Assembly (NCBI GenBank): GCA_037127255.1
Contig: JBANSL010000002.1
Location: 12,382,001 to 12,446,000 of the forward strand
DNA length: 64,000 nt
Source of the DNA: Persicaria tinctoria
Taxonomy: Eukaryota; Streptophyta; Magnoliopsida; Caryophyllales; Polygonaceae
Direction: 5' to 3'
Below, piece by piece: positions 1-12,500 of the stretch (its first letter is position 1; the number at the start of each line of letters is the position of its first letter). A model generated the notes under the pieces. It saw only the letters and a program-made list of their open reading frames with translations, searched no databases and was not told the DNA's origin. Position numbers and translations under genes: made by a program.

Positions 1-971
1 AATGGAAAGCATGGATCCTCAGAAAGTACCAAATTTGAAGGGTGTATAATAGAGGTTCCAAATGACAAAATAGCCAAGTTAACCCTGGACATGACATGAG
101 ATGCTTGATCATAAGCTGCCTAACTCATATTACCATATAATTCATACAGACCAAACGGTATTTCGCATAATATACAGAGTGACTAGTTGAGGTTTATGCC
201 TCCAGATGGATGTTGACAGGTGTTTGGTGTAAATGTACCCCGGTCTGTTTTGGACCTGGCGGCTGCTGGCTGCTGATTCAATATTACTCCCGATCCACAT
301 TAAAAAGTAAGTAAAAACAGTACTTCACATAAAAAAAAAGGGGACCAAACGGAACTCAACCCTCCATCTTATGACAATTGGTAAAACCTCCATAATGATG
401 CTTAGCTTGAAGATATCAATCCACATTCGATGTGTTTTATTTGGTATAAGGAGGGAAGGATTTGGACAGTAACAATGCTCAATAAGTATTTCAAACTAAT
501 CCTTTGCGAGTATCATAGATAATATTACCAATGGGAACAATCATTTCCCATAACATATACTCAAAAACCTACCATAACATATGCACTATATAACATATTA
601 ACATGGCTAAGAATCAAGAGAAATGCATGCAAAGCATGAAAGTAACACACTCATCCAAAAGAAAACAATTCCTGCCTGCTTGTAGAAAATGCAAGAACAA
701 TCTGGCACATAAACAGCTATTATCATTTCATGATGGGAAATTCAGGACTGTCACAATTTAAACAAAAACAGCATACTGTTCAAATTCAAAAATCAATAAT
801 CTCTGAGCTCGTTTGCTTTATGCTCAAAAGATTGGTTAAATGCAGTCAATAATCTGTAATACCAGCATCAGCATACTTATTTATACTCGAGACCCTAACC
901 ATTATAAGCTAACAATTAACTAAGTTTCTCTTTAGACAAAATATTACAGCTTTACAAGTATGAACTTTAGA
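1..971. other. Intergenic, no feature recognised
   Basis: AT-rich sequence downstream of the DUF1644 gene. I see no long reading frame, RNA gene or terminal repeat. Part of it is probably the 3' untranslated region of the minus-strand DUF1644 gene. Confidence 0.4.
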
Positions 972-2099
972 TCACTCAAGAGTAAAGGCATACGAATCTC
1001 TAGGATATCCAGCCCTGAGGCCCAACCACAGAAGTGTATGTACACAGTTGAATAAGTTTAGCAAAAATACGTGCATCATAATCGTGTGCTTGGACAGAAG
1101 TAGCATACAATATTACGGAGTATAAGATTAATATGTTAAAATATACACTGACCTCTGATGAACAGAACTATTCCTTGATGGGCCACTCGCATTCACATAT
1201 TCATCATCCGTATCCTCCCCTCTGTACTCTGGAAACTCTATAGATGCCACGGAACCTTCATCGGAGTTTGAAGTATCATAACTTGAACGTCGGCTTCCTC
1301 TTCTGGTAGCACTCCTCCTTGATCTTCTTCTATTCCTTGAATTTCTGAAGTTTTCAAATACTTGATAAAGAATACAGGATGTCCACCAATTGCCATCATC
1401 ACCAGGGAAGTCTTCAAACTCATCTGTGGTATCATCATCACCATACTCAATCACATAATCACCCAAAACCACACCACGGGGGACTTCAGAATGGATAGTG
1501 CTCAAAACATCAATAATCTCAGAGGACTGCTGGAAATTCTCCCAGTCCAGCTGCCTTGCAGGGTCAATTTTTGATGGACGGGAATCAGGGTGTTCAACTT
1601 GAGCATGGTTCTGAAGCTCCAAGAATGTACCAGAAAACTTACATTGTTGCTCCTCACAACATCTTTTCTTCTGATCTAAATGTTGTCGAACATTTTCAAT
1701 GATAACCCACCCATTCACCTCCCCCCTACACAGAGGGCAGGCTGGCTTGTCTTTTGTTCCAGAATCCACAGACTGCAAGTTATCCGCAATGTCCAAGTCA
1801 GATGCTGAAGCAGACTTTGAACTTGGCAGCATACCATAAGCAGTTTTGAAGCGGTCGAGACAGTTTGAATGCAAATGGTCTGTGTTGCACACAAAGGCAC
1901 GGCAACCTTTTTCATAAGATGAACACTGAAGAAGTACGCAATTATGAGGACTCTCCAAGCAGATTGGACAGACTATTTGATCCCGGTTAGTATCTAACGG
2001 GACAACATCAACGCTTGAAATCTTAAGATGAGGTGAGCCATCTTCAACTTTGGAATTGTTCAGCTGATGCCCTCTTTTGTAGAAACATTGAAAGGCCAT
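972..2099 (-). CDS. DUF1644 family zinc-finger protein
   Basis: Plant-specific DUF1644 protein of unknown biochemical role; the family is generally treated as RING/C2H2-like zinc-finger proteins, some linked to stress responses. The main exon starts at ATG 2097-2099. It has CPIC at residues 44-47, a Cys/His-rich stretch through about residue 80 and CPLC at 121-124. A C2H2-like group follows (C148, C153, H165, H170), then an acidic patch and an Arg/Ser-rich tail. Read straight through, the frame stops at 1128 (323 aa). A good donor (AG/GTCAGT) at 1152 and an acceptor at 1015-1016 would instead join 1153-2099 to 972-1014. That gives a 329 aa product with a different C-terminus, and the phase fits exactly. 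I prefer the spliced model weakly. The family call is firm; the C-terminus is not. Confidence 0.82.
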
Positions 2100-3600
2100 G
2101 AGGATAAAATCTCTATTTCAATTTTTATACCTTACACAAACCCCGAACTGATAATGTTGTCAGCCCAAACCAGCTGATACGAATGTCTCAGTACACCTGG
2201 CAAGGTTAAAAAAAAAATATAAGAATATTCTAAAGCAGGAAATCATAAACAATTGCAAGCAAAAAGAAACACTACCAGCATACATTTAAAAAATTGAAAT
2301 GGTATAGAGCAACAAACCAGGCTAAGTTATAGAGGATACATATGCATGCTGAGCAGATGCGTGACGACAAGATCTATTCAAGGCTAATACATAAACTAAG
2401 CATAGATACAAAGAGTTAACAGAGACATCGGATAAATAACATAGAAGACAAATGACTACAAATTCATAAATAAAAATCAAAATAAAAACGACAATGACTT
2501 CATCTCATACAAGTAGAATATGTTATCAATTTCAGTGTTTTTTTAAGACACAGATATTCCTTACCTACAGGAAGAAAAGCAGCCCACGTTCCACACAAGA
2601 AATTAACTAAAAAGCCCCAATCTAGATAGAACAAGCACAAATGTTTTCAGATTTCATCAAGTTGAGTCTCCTAAGGAGGTTAGCTATATTCGATGCTAAA
2701 CAAGAAATCCAGCCAGTGCCTATTGCCTAATGACTGAATGATCTCTACAATGGCTATAACTCCCATAATTTCCAAATTCCTAGCTGAAACACGTCAATCA
2801 CAGACATAATTGAAGGTTGTTCACAACTCCTTGTTTCCTAACTATTATCAAGCCTCAAATTTCCCTTTTGAGAAATGAGACAGCCAAAGATTCCATCAAT
2901 TATTTGACCATCAAGGACGATTCACTGCACCTAACATGATTAGTAAAGTTCACCAAGCGTGAATGATAAACACTTTAATTCCGCTGGAGCAATTATTTGA
3001 AACTGAGCATGGAACAAATCTTTCAAACGCACAAACAAAACACTATGATAGATTTGCGGTCCTACTTTACACTGCACCGACGAGTACAGGTATCTCAATT
3101 TCAAGATTCTCATCAGATGAGGGAAAAAAAAATAACTCGATCGAAATCACAGCAACAAAGGAAACCTAAAAAGAAATCCAACCGCAAGCAAAATAAGCTT
3201 CAACAACAATTTCTATTTAAATAGCGATCGAATTGATGATTAGATGGTGGATAAGCTCAGTGAACCGACAACGAAAAGCACAGAAAAAAGGGGGGAAATC
3301 GAGAGGAGAAAAAAACTGTAATCAGCGCGGAAATTATTAAAGCGAAATCGTATGAGAGATTGGAAATGAAACCTTCAGCAAGATGGAAGTAGCATGATTT
3401 GAAACACAAAAGCAGATGGAGAGTACGAGTAGAGAGACCTTGAGGAGGTTGAAGAAGGAGATGGAGGAGGAGGAGGAGGAAGCGTTTGCTTTAGACAATT
3501 GAACTTTGAAGAAGTCAGCGCAGTCCCTCTCTCTCCCACACTCTCTCTCTACGAGGATGAAGTAGGTAAAACACTCTCTCTCTCTACTGCAGGGGTCGAT
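2100..3600 (-). promoter_or_regulatory. 5' leader, leader intron(s) and promoter of the DUF1644 gene
   Basis: No coding frame is convincing here. The first leader exon probably lies near 3420-3500, where minus-strand sequence is rich in CTCCTC repeats. One or more leader introns would separate it from the ATG at 2099. Between 3523 and 3590 there are long CT/GA dinucleotide runs, typical of plant core promoters and leaders. This is inference from composition; transcript start and splice sites need RNA data. Confidence 0.4.
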
Positions 3601-3919
3601 TAAAATAATTAAAGTAAAAAGGAAATTCCGACAATATATTTTATTTTATTATAATTTTTTTTACTGTGCATCCGATATTTTATTTTCTCAACATTCGTGT
3701 TGCTGGCGGATGACTCCTTCGGTTTGTTTGAGTTTTCTCTTTCATGTATTTTAATTTGTGTTTTTAGTATGTTGTTTATTGATGGTTTATCCGTCTGTCG
3801 ATTCATTGGTATCTCGAGCTTCATTATCTCTGAGCTCGAATTCTTACCTAATAAAAAAAATATATATATACTCGATTTATTGGAATTTTGATATTTATTT
3901 TTATTCATCATATGTAATA

Positions 3920-4173
3920 CTCCATCCGTTCATTAAAACATGTCGTTTTAGACATTTGCACATTTTTTAACAAAACAAATAAATGCAAACAAAAATACAC
4001 TTATACCTCTAATTATTACTTTACTTTTCCACTTTATTGAAAACTACAACTAACAAATCTCTAATCATTACAATGGTAGTTTTGGAAAGTGAACACCAAA
4101 ATTACTAAAAAACGACATGTTTTTTTAACAAGATTTTACTTATAAAATGACATGTTTTTCTTAACGGAGGGAG
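3920..4173. mobile_element. Stowaway-like MITE (family A)
   Basis: 254 bp element. It begins CTCCATCCGTT and ends with the near-complement AACGGAGGGAG, each end flanked by TA, the target duplication of Tc1/mariner-type Stowaway MITEs. The inner ends also pair (AAAACATGTCG against GACATGTTTT). The right arm carries a second copy of the ACATGT block. No coding capacity. A degenerate relative lies at 22056-22291. Confidence 0.85.
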
Positions 4174-4256
4174 TAATAACTACGGAGTAATAAGTAACCT
4201 TTTATTGTAGATATTTGGTTAAAGTTAAATTCCTATCAATTTATTTAAAAGTAATA

Positions 4257-4491
4257 CTACCTCCGTTGCAAAATATAGGGACTTTTACTTTATGACACGT
4301 TTTTTAATGAGCGAAAAACTCAATGAAATATTAATTTTTTATTAAATTTTTTTACATAGTATTATACATATTAACAATACGTATAATACTATGTAAAAAA
4401 ATTTAATAAAAATTTAATATTTCATGGAGTTTTTAACTCATTAAAAAACGTGCCAAATCCTAAAAGCCCTTATATTTTGCAACGGAGGTAG
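4257..4491. mobile_element. Stowaway-like MITE (family B, copy 1)
   Basis: 235 bp. The ends are perfect inverted repeats, CTACCTCCGTTGCAAAATAT and its complement, with TA on both sides (4255-4256 and 4492-4493). The interior is nearly palindromic: TTTTTTACATAGTATTATAC on one arm is mirrored on the other, so the whole element could fold into one hairpin. The same family recurs at 31168-31395. Confidence 0.9.
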
Positions 4492-4493
4492 TA

Positions 4494-5110
4494 ATATGTA
4501 ACCTTTAAATTATAGATTTTTCTTATCTAAAATAAAATAAACAGAAGTTAGGGGGAAATGATAGAAGTAGATGTTATAAATAAGTTTGTCAGCTTGACCT
4601 ATGGTGTCTCCGGTAGTACATTCAGTTAACATGCACTCCGTCTTTGGTTTTCTAATTGTATTGTATTGCCTTTAACGTACTTTATCCTATGTTGGAGCAT
4701 GGCGGTCTATCCGTCTGTCGATTCATCTATATCTTAATATACTAAACTTGTCTGATATTTTGAATTATTTTCAATATAAAATTAAATAAATAAATAAATT
4801 CAGTGTTATGGTAAGAATTTTGTTTTATGCAAATTTCTATTTCAAAATAGAGAATCAAATCTTTCATAAAGTACACTACTAATTAAACGAGGTCAGTGGT
4901 AACAAAGGCATGTTGTTAGTATTAAATACTCTTACAAAACAAAACTATTGACTTACCAAAGGTACGGCCAATCCAGTGGAAAATAAAGGCTTTTTATCAA
5001 CTTATTTTGGGCCCAAAATCAACCCATTTAGCCCAAAATTAAAGACCTCCACTTAATTAGCCCACAACCATATATTTGGAAATATAAATAAAAGTTATAT
5101 TTATATCCAA
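4494..5110. other. Intergenic, promoter side of the PMM gene
   Basis: AT-rich DNA between the MITEs and the PMM leader. I see no gene or repeat with recognisable ends. The proximal part presumably contains the PMM promoter. Confidence 0.35.
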
Positions 5111-5723
5111 ACAGTTTTCCTCCGTGTTCGTTCCACTCTCAATACAGAATTCCATCTGTGGTACCGAAAGCAGAGGAAGACGCATTTCTCTCTCTCCCCC
5201 TTCCCCTAATTTCCAGGTACGATTTCCGATTTTTGCACTTGTATTTCCATTATCAAAAAATTCTGTGAATTTTCTTTTCCGAATTTTGTTTTTGAGATCC
5301 GGAATTCACGCGCGCACCTCAGATCCAGATTCTCGTGCATTCGATCGAATTGTGCACTTGTTTAAATCGACGATAGTTCTCGGAAATCTTGTCACATGAT
5401 CTTGGTTTGATATTGCATTTAGCTGATCTGCGAGTCGTTTGTCCCACAAATCTATCATCACTATCAGTATACGTCCTTTTTTCTTCTGTTGATTTTGTTT
5501 TCCAAATCCAGTCAAATCAGTTTGCTGCATTAATACTAAATATGGGGGTAAGATTCCACAGGCGTGAGTCAACCTCTTTAATGTGGCCGTGTAATCATGT
5601 AGATCATAGTTGAGTGTGGTGTTTTCTCCGTCAAATTTTCATTTTGTTACTAACATATTGTTTGATGGCACAAATTTGATCATGTATGTGCTCCAGTGGC
5701 TGCAAAATACGAGAGAAGCTACA

Positions 5724-8434
5724 ATGGCTGCAAGGCAACCTGGCTTGATTGCTTTGTTTGATGTGGATGGGACTCTTACTAAACCGAGAAATGTAAGATA
5801 CCCCCTTCTTATGCCTTCTCCCCCTTTGTCCGTTATCAATTTTCCATCTGTTAAAAAAAGTGCTGAATGAAAAAGTCAAAAAGGCAGAGGCGCCTTATTT
5901 TTATTTGGGAATTGCGAACATGATATGAAGTACGGAGTAAATAACTATATACTACTTTCTTTCGTATAGAGGTTATGGTGAATGATAAGTGGTGGCAACT
6001 TTTGTGAAATTGCGATCACACCTGCTTTGATAGTAATCTCACTTATTCCTTTTTAATGTTTACAGGTTGTCACTCCTGATATGTTATCCTTCATGAAAGA
6101 ACTGCGAAAGGTAATTGCTTGTTGATCATATCATATCTTCCCACTGTGTTAACTTTCCTATTTCCAAGAGAATATTTTGCAATTAAATGATATAGTATTC
6201 GAAATAAATAATGTTAGGGGCAGGAGTGACACATGATTTCACAGTTTCATTTTAAGAACATAACAAGTTTGGAATGAAAGAATGAGAGAAATTAGGTTGA
6301 ATATTATTATGGGTTGCATTTTGTATGATGTTACTTGTGCTCATTATTAAGTGTTCACATTTGACTGCAGGTTGTTACAGTTGGTGTTGTTGGAGGATCT
6401 GACTTTGTGAAGATTTCTGAACAGCTTGGAAAGTCTGGTGCGCTACTTGAACTCTTTTACGGATTCGCAAATTGATTTAGGAATTAGAGCAGGCCTAATC
6501 AGGCTGCATTAGCTGATATGTTTTCACTTAGCAACTCCTAATATGGAATGTGTAGTTCATGAGACAAGTTATCCCGGACTTTCAAGCTTTACCTACTCTT
6601 TGTCCACTTTCTTAGTTCTAACAACAGCAATCCTATAAACGATCTAGGTTATATTCCTCTTGCCATGCCTAGAGAGGCTTGGGGTTTCATCTTTTTTTTT
6701 TTTTTTTTTGGCAGTTATTGAAGACTATGATTATGTGTTTTCTGAGAATGGCCTTGTGGCTTACAAAGACGGGAAGCTGATTGGCACACAGGTAGTTTCC
6801 CCAATTCATAACGGTTCAGACATTTGTGTTTGTATTCAGACTCTCAGATCTAGCTACATTTATGGTATTCAATTACCTTGATGGGCTGCTTGGTATCTTC
6901 TTAAAAGAATTTTTTGGAGGCTCTGTAGGCTTCCTGGTTGAATTTGAATACTATAGGGTGCATTAGTCTCACTTGAGTTCTTATAAGAACTCAAGTGATT
7001 TTAACTTTGTACACATTGTGGTGTGGAGAAAGATGTAGAATGGTAAAATGTTGGAAGCTTGCACACAATCTTGGTTTTGAGGCTGATTTAGTGTCCCATG
7101 CTCATTGAGTCCCTAATTACGTGCCACGTGATTCTCTTTTGCAGAGCTTCAAGTCATATATTGGAGAAGAAAAGCTGAAGGTAAGCTCATTTTCTCATTT
7201 TCTAATTTCTAAACCAATCACAGTTGCCACCTTCAAGCCTTTTGGCTTCTCTTTTGACTATGTATTAACATAAAGAGTTTGTGGTTTCTCTATGAAATTA
7301 GGACTTGCCTACAGCATGGTTGCTAAGCTAATTTTTTCCCATTTTCATGCATTTGTTACTTTACCTTTTTCTCCTCCCACATAAAGAATCAATAATCATC
7401 TATGGTCAATATACAGGAGTTCATCAATTTTACCCTACACTATATCGCTGACCTGGATATTCCTATCAAAAGGTGTGTTTCATCACTTTTATGAATACAA
7501 GTTGTTAGGATCTAATACTTTAAACACAGAGGTCATTCTTTCCCGACGATTTTTATGCCTTTTATTTTATTCATCTTATTTTCAGGGGAACTTTCATAGA
7601 GTTCAGAAGTGGGATGCTGAATGTTTCTCCTATTGGTAGAAACTGTAGCCAAGAAGAAAGGGATGAATTCGAAAAGTATGACAAGGTATGCAACTCTGCT
7701 TTCCTTCAATGGTTATAGTCTTGTAGTTCAATTGTACACTGCCTTAAGATTTTAGATTTCTAAACTATAAATCTTTGGTCTCTGACAACCATGGCCTAGA
7801 TTCACCATGTAAGACCGATGATGGTGTCTGTACTGCGCGAAAGGTTTTCCCACCTTAATTTGACATTTTCAATAGGAGGGCAGATAAGCTTTGATGTAAG
7901 CAGTTTATTACTGTTCTTGTAACTTTTTTACTACATGGAAAATCTGCACTCAAGATGTGATTAAACTTGTTATATGTCTTCTTTTTTTCTTTTTCTTTTT
8001 TCCCGGCATGCCATTTTGACAGGTGTTCCCTCAAGGTTGGGACAAGACATATTGTTTGAAATATCTTGAAGAATTTGATGAGATACATTTCTTTGGGGAC
8101 AAAACTTACAAGGTGAAATCTTCTTACTTGTTTGGACTAATTGATTGAGGTTTATATTTCTTTGATATGTTTCTTGATATATTGCCATTTTCCCTAACTT
8201 AGGGAGGAAATGATCATGAGATATTTGAATCGGAAAGGACTATAGGTCACACAGGTTAGCTACTGCTCTTATTATAATCACGCAAATCGTGGTAGATTTC
8301 ATTTCCAAGGAATGCTCTTCCAACTTTCCATTTCTTTGAGACATTTGGATGATTAAATTCCTTTCCTTTCAGTTACGAGCCCTGATGATACAATAAAGCA
8401 GTGCACCGAGCTGTTCTTCTCCAAGAAAGATTGA
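5724..8434 (+). CDS. PMM: Phosphomannomutase
   Basis: Cytosolic enzyme that interconverts mannose-6-phosphate and mannose-1-phosphate, supplying GDP-mannose for ascorbate synthesis and glycosylation. Eleven coding exons: 5724-5792, 6066-6110, 6371-6437, 6715-6791, 7145-7180, 7417-7472, 7586-7685, 7800-7895, 8023-8112, 8203-8254, 8373-8434. They sum to 249 aa, against about 246 in other plants. The HAD-family nucleophile motif DVDGTLT is at residues 13-19 (D13 nucleophile, D15 acid/base). The late motif [16 protein letters not shown], typical of eukaryotic PMM, is intact. The ATG is preceded by a leader intron, about 5217-5696, with good GT-AG borders. All phases join and no damage is seen. 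It is divergent from the DUF1644 gene and convergent with HBS1. Confidence 0.97.
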
Positions 8435-9575
8435 AGGCCTCTCCTCCCGTTACATGACTTTGGTGATACAATTGTTGAAAAAAAAGTACATTCCTTTAAA
8501 GATACAATAGTTTTACTTACATCTCAGGATGAAGGCAAGTTTCATCTTCGATTGTATGATTTATGTACTACAAACTGGCCACAGGTTTCTTTTCATTTCA
8601 CTAGTACACTACTTCTGAAGTTTAGTCATCCACCTTTAATACGATTATGTGATTTTAGTTGACTGTTCCATCTATACTTCACTCAATCACTCATCATCCA
8701 GGGAATGCAACTACCTGAATATTTGAGAGTTATAATACAAAACTTTCCTGGCTCGTTTTGTTTTCCTATTCAGTACTCTCTCGGTTCAGCAATATATATT
8801 TAGTTTGACTTTAATGCGCATGATTATGTCATTAAAAAATCAAAATAAAAAAGTACACTATTTTTAGCCTTGTATTTCTATGTATCCTAGAGGGAGGCTT
8901 TGGCCTTTGGTCTTATCTTACAAAGCACATCGAAAACAAATCACCCGTCATCTCGCATTATGAGCACTTGTGTGTCTAATCCTTGTGAGTTATGACAGAT
9001 ATGTGAACCAATTCCATTTGTCGGGTAGACCGAAAGAAATCTTGATGGCTTTTGACGTTTTGGTTGCGAAACCTGCGTTTTTCGCCATAGGCATGGATGG
9101 AACATCCTCCTCCTTGTGTCACGTCTCATCTTGAACAACATCTTCCTGTGTTCCTAATGATCGACAGTCGCAAAGACTATCATTCTAGCACCTTCCTCAT
9201 CCTCTTCTACCTTCACTAGGGTTCACCATTTTCAAAGAGGTTTGGGGAATGTGCAGTGAGGAGGGTTTTGGGTTTATGAGTGAAAATAGAGGTTAAGGTG
9301 AGTGAACGCACAAGTAGTTTGGGGGAAAGAAAAAAGCAGAGTACTTTTAAAAGAAAGGGCACAGGCCTGTGAGTAGCGGCTAGTGATGTACACTCATAAA
9401 TCATAATCTTATAAACGCTGCCTGCTACCTAATAACATAAATATAAAGGAACAAAGCTGCAACAGCAAACTGAATCTCAAAATTTTGAACCCTGAAAGCC
9501 ACTTTGGCTATGCTACCTCCAAAATCTCATCTCGGCTAACTCATCGCGAAACGAGCACAAGGGTACAGCATTCTG
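8435..9575. other. Convergent intergenic region between PMM and HBS1
   Basis: Contains the 3' untranslated regions of both genes. Around 8770-8895 there is a possible degenerate Stowaway-type remnant (ACTCTCTCGGTTCA at one end, GAGGGAGG at the other), too eroded to call firmly. Bases 8940-9400 have short open frames on the minus strand with no recognisable similarity. Confidence 0.35.
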
Positions 9576-12500
9576 TCAGCCAATGATCCGGGTTACAACA
9601 CCAAGCGCGATGGTTCTCCCTGAAGTCCGCAAGAAGACTCGCCCTAGAGGCTTACTTATAGAGAACTCCTCGACACAGACTGCTCCTTGTAGAACTACCT
9701 GGAGATTAACAAAAAAAAAACTGACGTTGGTAGAAAACTCCAAAAGTTTTATCACAGGAACCCGCCAAAAGCTCAGCATCTCCCATTCTCCCTTACCTCC
9801 AGAACTGCATTCTGTTTCGATAGCAGGCAGCGTGGCGACTTCTTTGTCGCTTTCCCAGTCTTAGGATCAAGCAAAGATGTTATCTTTACAATTTGTGCAG
9901 CCTCCTTTGCATGGTGTATGTGAAACTCAAGCTGCGAAATGTAAAAACATGTTCAGTGACTGACCAAACCAAACTCTAAGAACTAGTTGAAATTTTTAGG
10001 GCTGTAAAATCAATTTTTGGCAAAATGCAGGTCATATGACGGCTACATGAAAACAAAATTATGTGAATGGGAAGGATGACATACTTGAGATCCCACAAGA
10101 ATAGGAGTGATCACGTCCAAGACAAGAACCTTTAGCTCCAAACGGGTTGCCACTCTGATGGGGAAATCTGGGTGACATAGCACTCCCCCCGCCATTACTT
10201 GGCCAAAGTCGACACCTTGTATAGTGACAGCTACACTGTCTCCAGCTCTTGCAACGGAACAAGGATGGGCACTGCGCTCTATAGACCGCACAGTTCCTAC
10301 ATCTCCTAGTGGCATAACAAGAACCTGCACAATGCAAAAAGTCAACGGCTTTGTCATGCATGGGATATGTGTGCAAGCAGTTGATGAGCCCATGACTGCT
10401 TCAACCGAGAAATTAAGCTGTTCAGCACTTGATTGACCCGAACAAGTGACCAAATAAATTCAGGAAACTTAAGATATACTTGTTTAGTTCCCTGGTAGTT
10501 TCTCAAAGAACATAATGACTGATGAAAATATAAAAGCACTGTTCTAACTTATTGAGAGATTCTCACCTTACAACCACTTCGTAAGGCTCCAGCCTCCAAT
10601 TTGCCACATGCAGAAACTTGACCTGTTGAATGTGTTCGGATAACATCACATATGGGCATGAGCAGGGGCTTCATGTACTCTCGGGTGGGAGGATGCAGTG
10701 AGTCTATTGCTTCCAAGAGGTGAGGTCCACGATACCTGGACCACAAAATAGTCACATACAAATCGTATCAGCTTACTAGATTTTGGCAATGTCAAGACTT
10801 CCAGATTACAACTGTACATACACAACAGTGGACTCAACTGAGGAAAAAATATGTAAACTTTAGCAAGATTCTAAAAATCCCACAACTGCTCAGAAGCCCT
10901 ACATCACAATATGGGAGATAGATGTAACAATATCATTGCTTGACTAGATAAGACTGATTCCACATTTACATGGCTCTACTTTGCAATAAAGATATATGAA
11001 ATCAACTCATGTATATGCCATAATCACATTTGCTAAATGAGATTATCCTATGTGCCTAAATTCCTTCTCCATGACGAGTTTATATCAGTTTCCTCTGTTC
11101 TTCTATACTCTACACATATCAAATAACCAAATTGTCCAAATTGTGCGTTCTCAGTTACTTAATACCTCAAGGTTAGCACCAAGAACCTGATTTACCCGAT
11201 TATCAATTAATTAAAGCAGAACAACACACCAGGATTTCAAGCGCATGTCAGTTGCTGCCGCCACCAAGTTCTGGTTTTCCATTGCACTCAAGGGAACCCA
11301 TGAAACAAGGGAATCCTTGAAATTACAAGACCGCAGAAATGATCCAACTTGTCTCTTGACCAGTTCAAACCGCTCATTGGAATACTTCACCACATCCATT
11401 TTGTTAACTGCAACTATAATCTGATCAACTCCAAAGCTTCGGATGAGCTGCGCATGTTCCCGTGTTTGGCCCCCAATAGCATCCATGCCAACTTCAAATG
11501 AACCAACTGATGCATCTATAACGAGAATAGCAGCATCTGCCTGTGTCGCACCAGATATCATATTGGGAACAAAATCCCTGTGTCCAGGGGAATCAAGTAC
11601 AACTACGTGATACCTTTTGGTATCAAAATATGCAACTGCAACTGTCATAGTAATTCCTCTTTCTCTTTCTTCTGTGCTCTCATCAAGTGCCCATGCATAT
11701 GCAAAGGACCCCTTTCCCTGAATCATTAGGTAGATACATGTATCAGGTAAAGGAGGAAGCATAATCAGAAGAAACAAAAATCTAGCGAAGAGAAAGGGTA
11801 TAAAAAAGATATCCAACTCCTACTACCTGTATCTTGGCTTCTTTCTCATACTTGTGCATAACCTTCTGGGATATCTCACCTAAAAGATGTAATAATCTTC
11901 CAGAAAGAGTTGATTTTCCTGAATCAACATGGCCAACCTGTCACCAAATTTCCTTATTAAAAGTTAAGTTTGAAAACAATATACCGGAGAAATGGTGATC
12001 AAGTATGCTGCCACCGACATTTCTAGTAATCATCCAAAAGAAAAGCAAATACGTATACAGACAAACTGTTGGCTACACTTCAAAATACTTTTAAATCTCT
12101 AAAATTCATCTTTTCAATCAACTCATGGTTGGACAACAAATTATGTTGGCTAACCTACCTACTTTTCATAATTTTCCAGACAATTATATTTTAGAAGAAT
12201 CATTTGACTTAAGAAGAAAATTGTTTTTATGATTATATTAGCAAATAATTCCTAATTGAGTAATAAAGAACGAATCTCATAATATTTTTTTTCCAAATAA
12301 TAAGGGCATTGTTTCAAAATAAAAAAGCTGTTCACCATATATAGAAGTCCAAATCGCAATGACCCCATGCCAAATTTCCCCAAATAACAAATCAAGCATT
12401 CATAAATAGGTTTTTCTAACGTGTTCTGTGGGCACACTTTAGAAAACCTAAAAAGGAAAGAAACCCTAGTTTCAAATGCACTGACCCTAGAGGCTAATGC

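Noticed and set aside
10059..10453. Two overlapping minus-strand frames as separate small genes
   Set aside because: One is HBS1 exon 10085-10324 with intron run-through and the other is its shifted frame.
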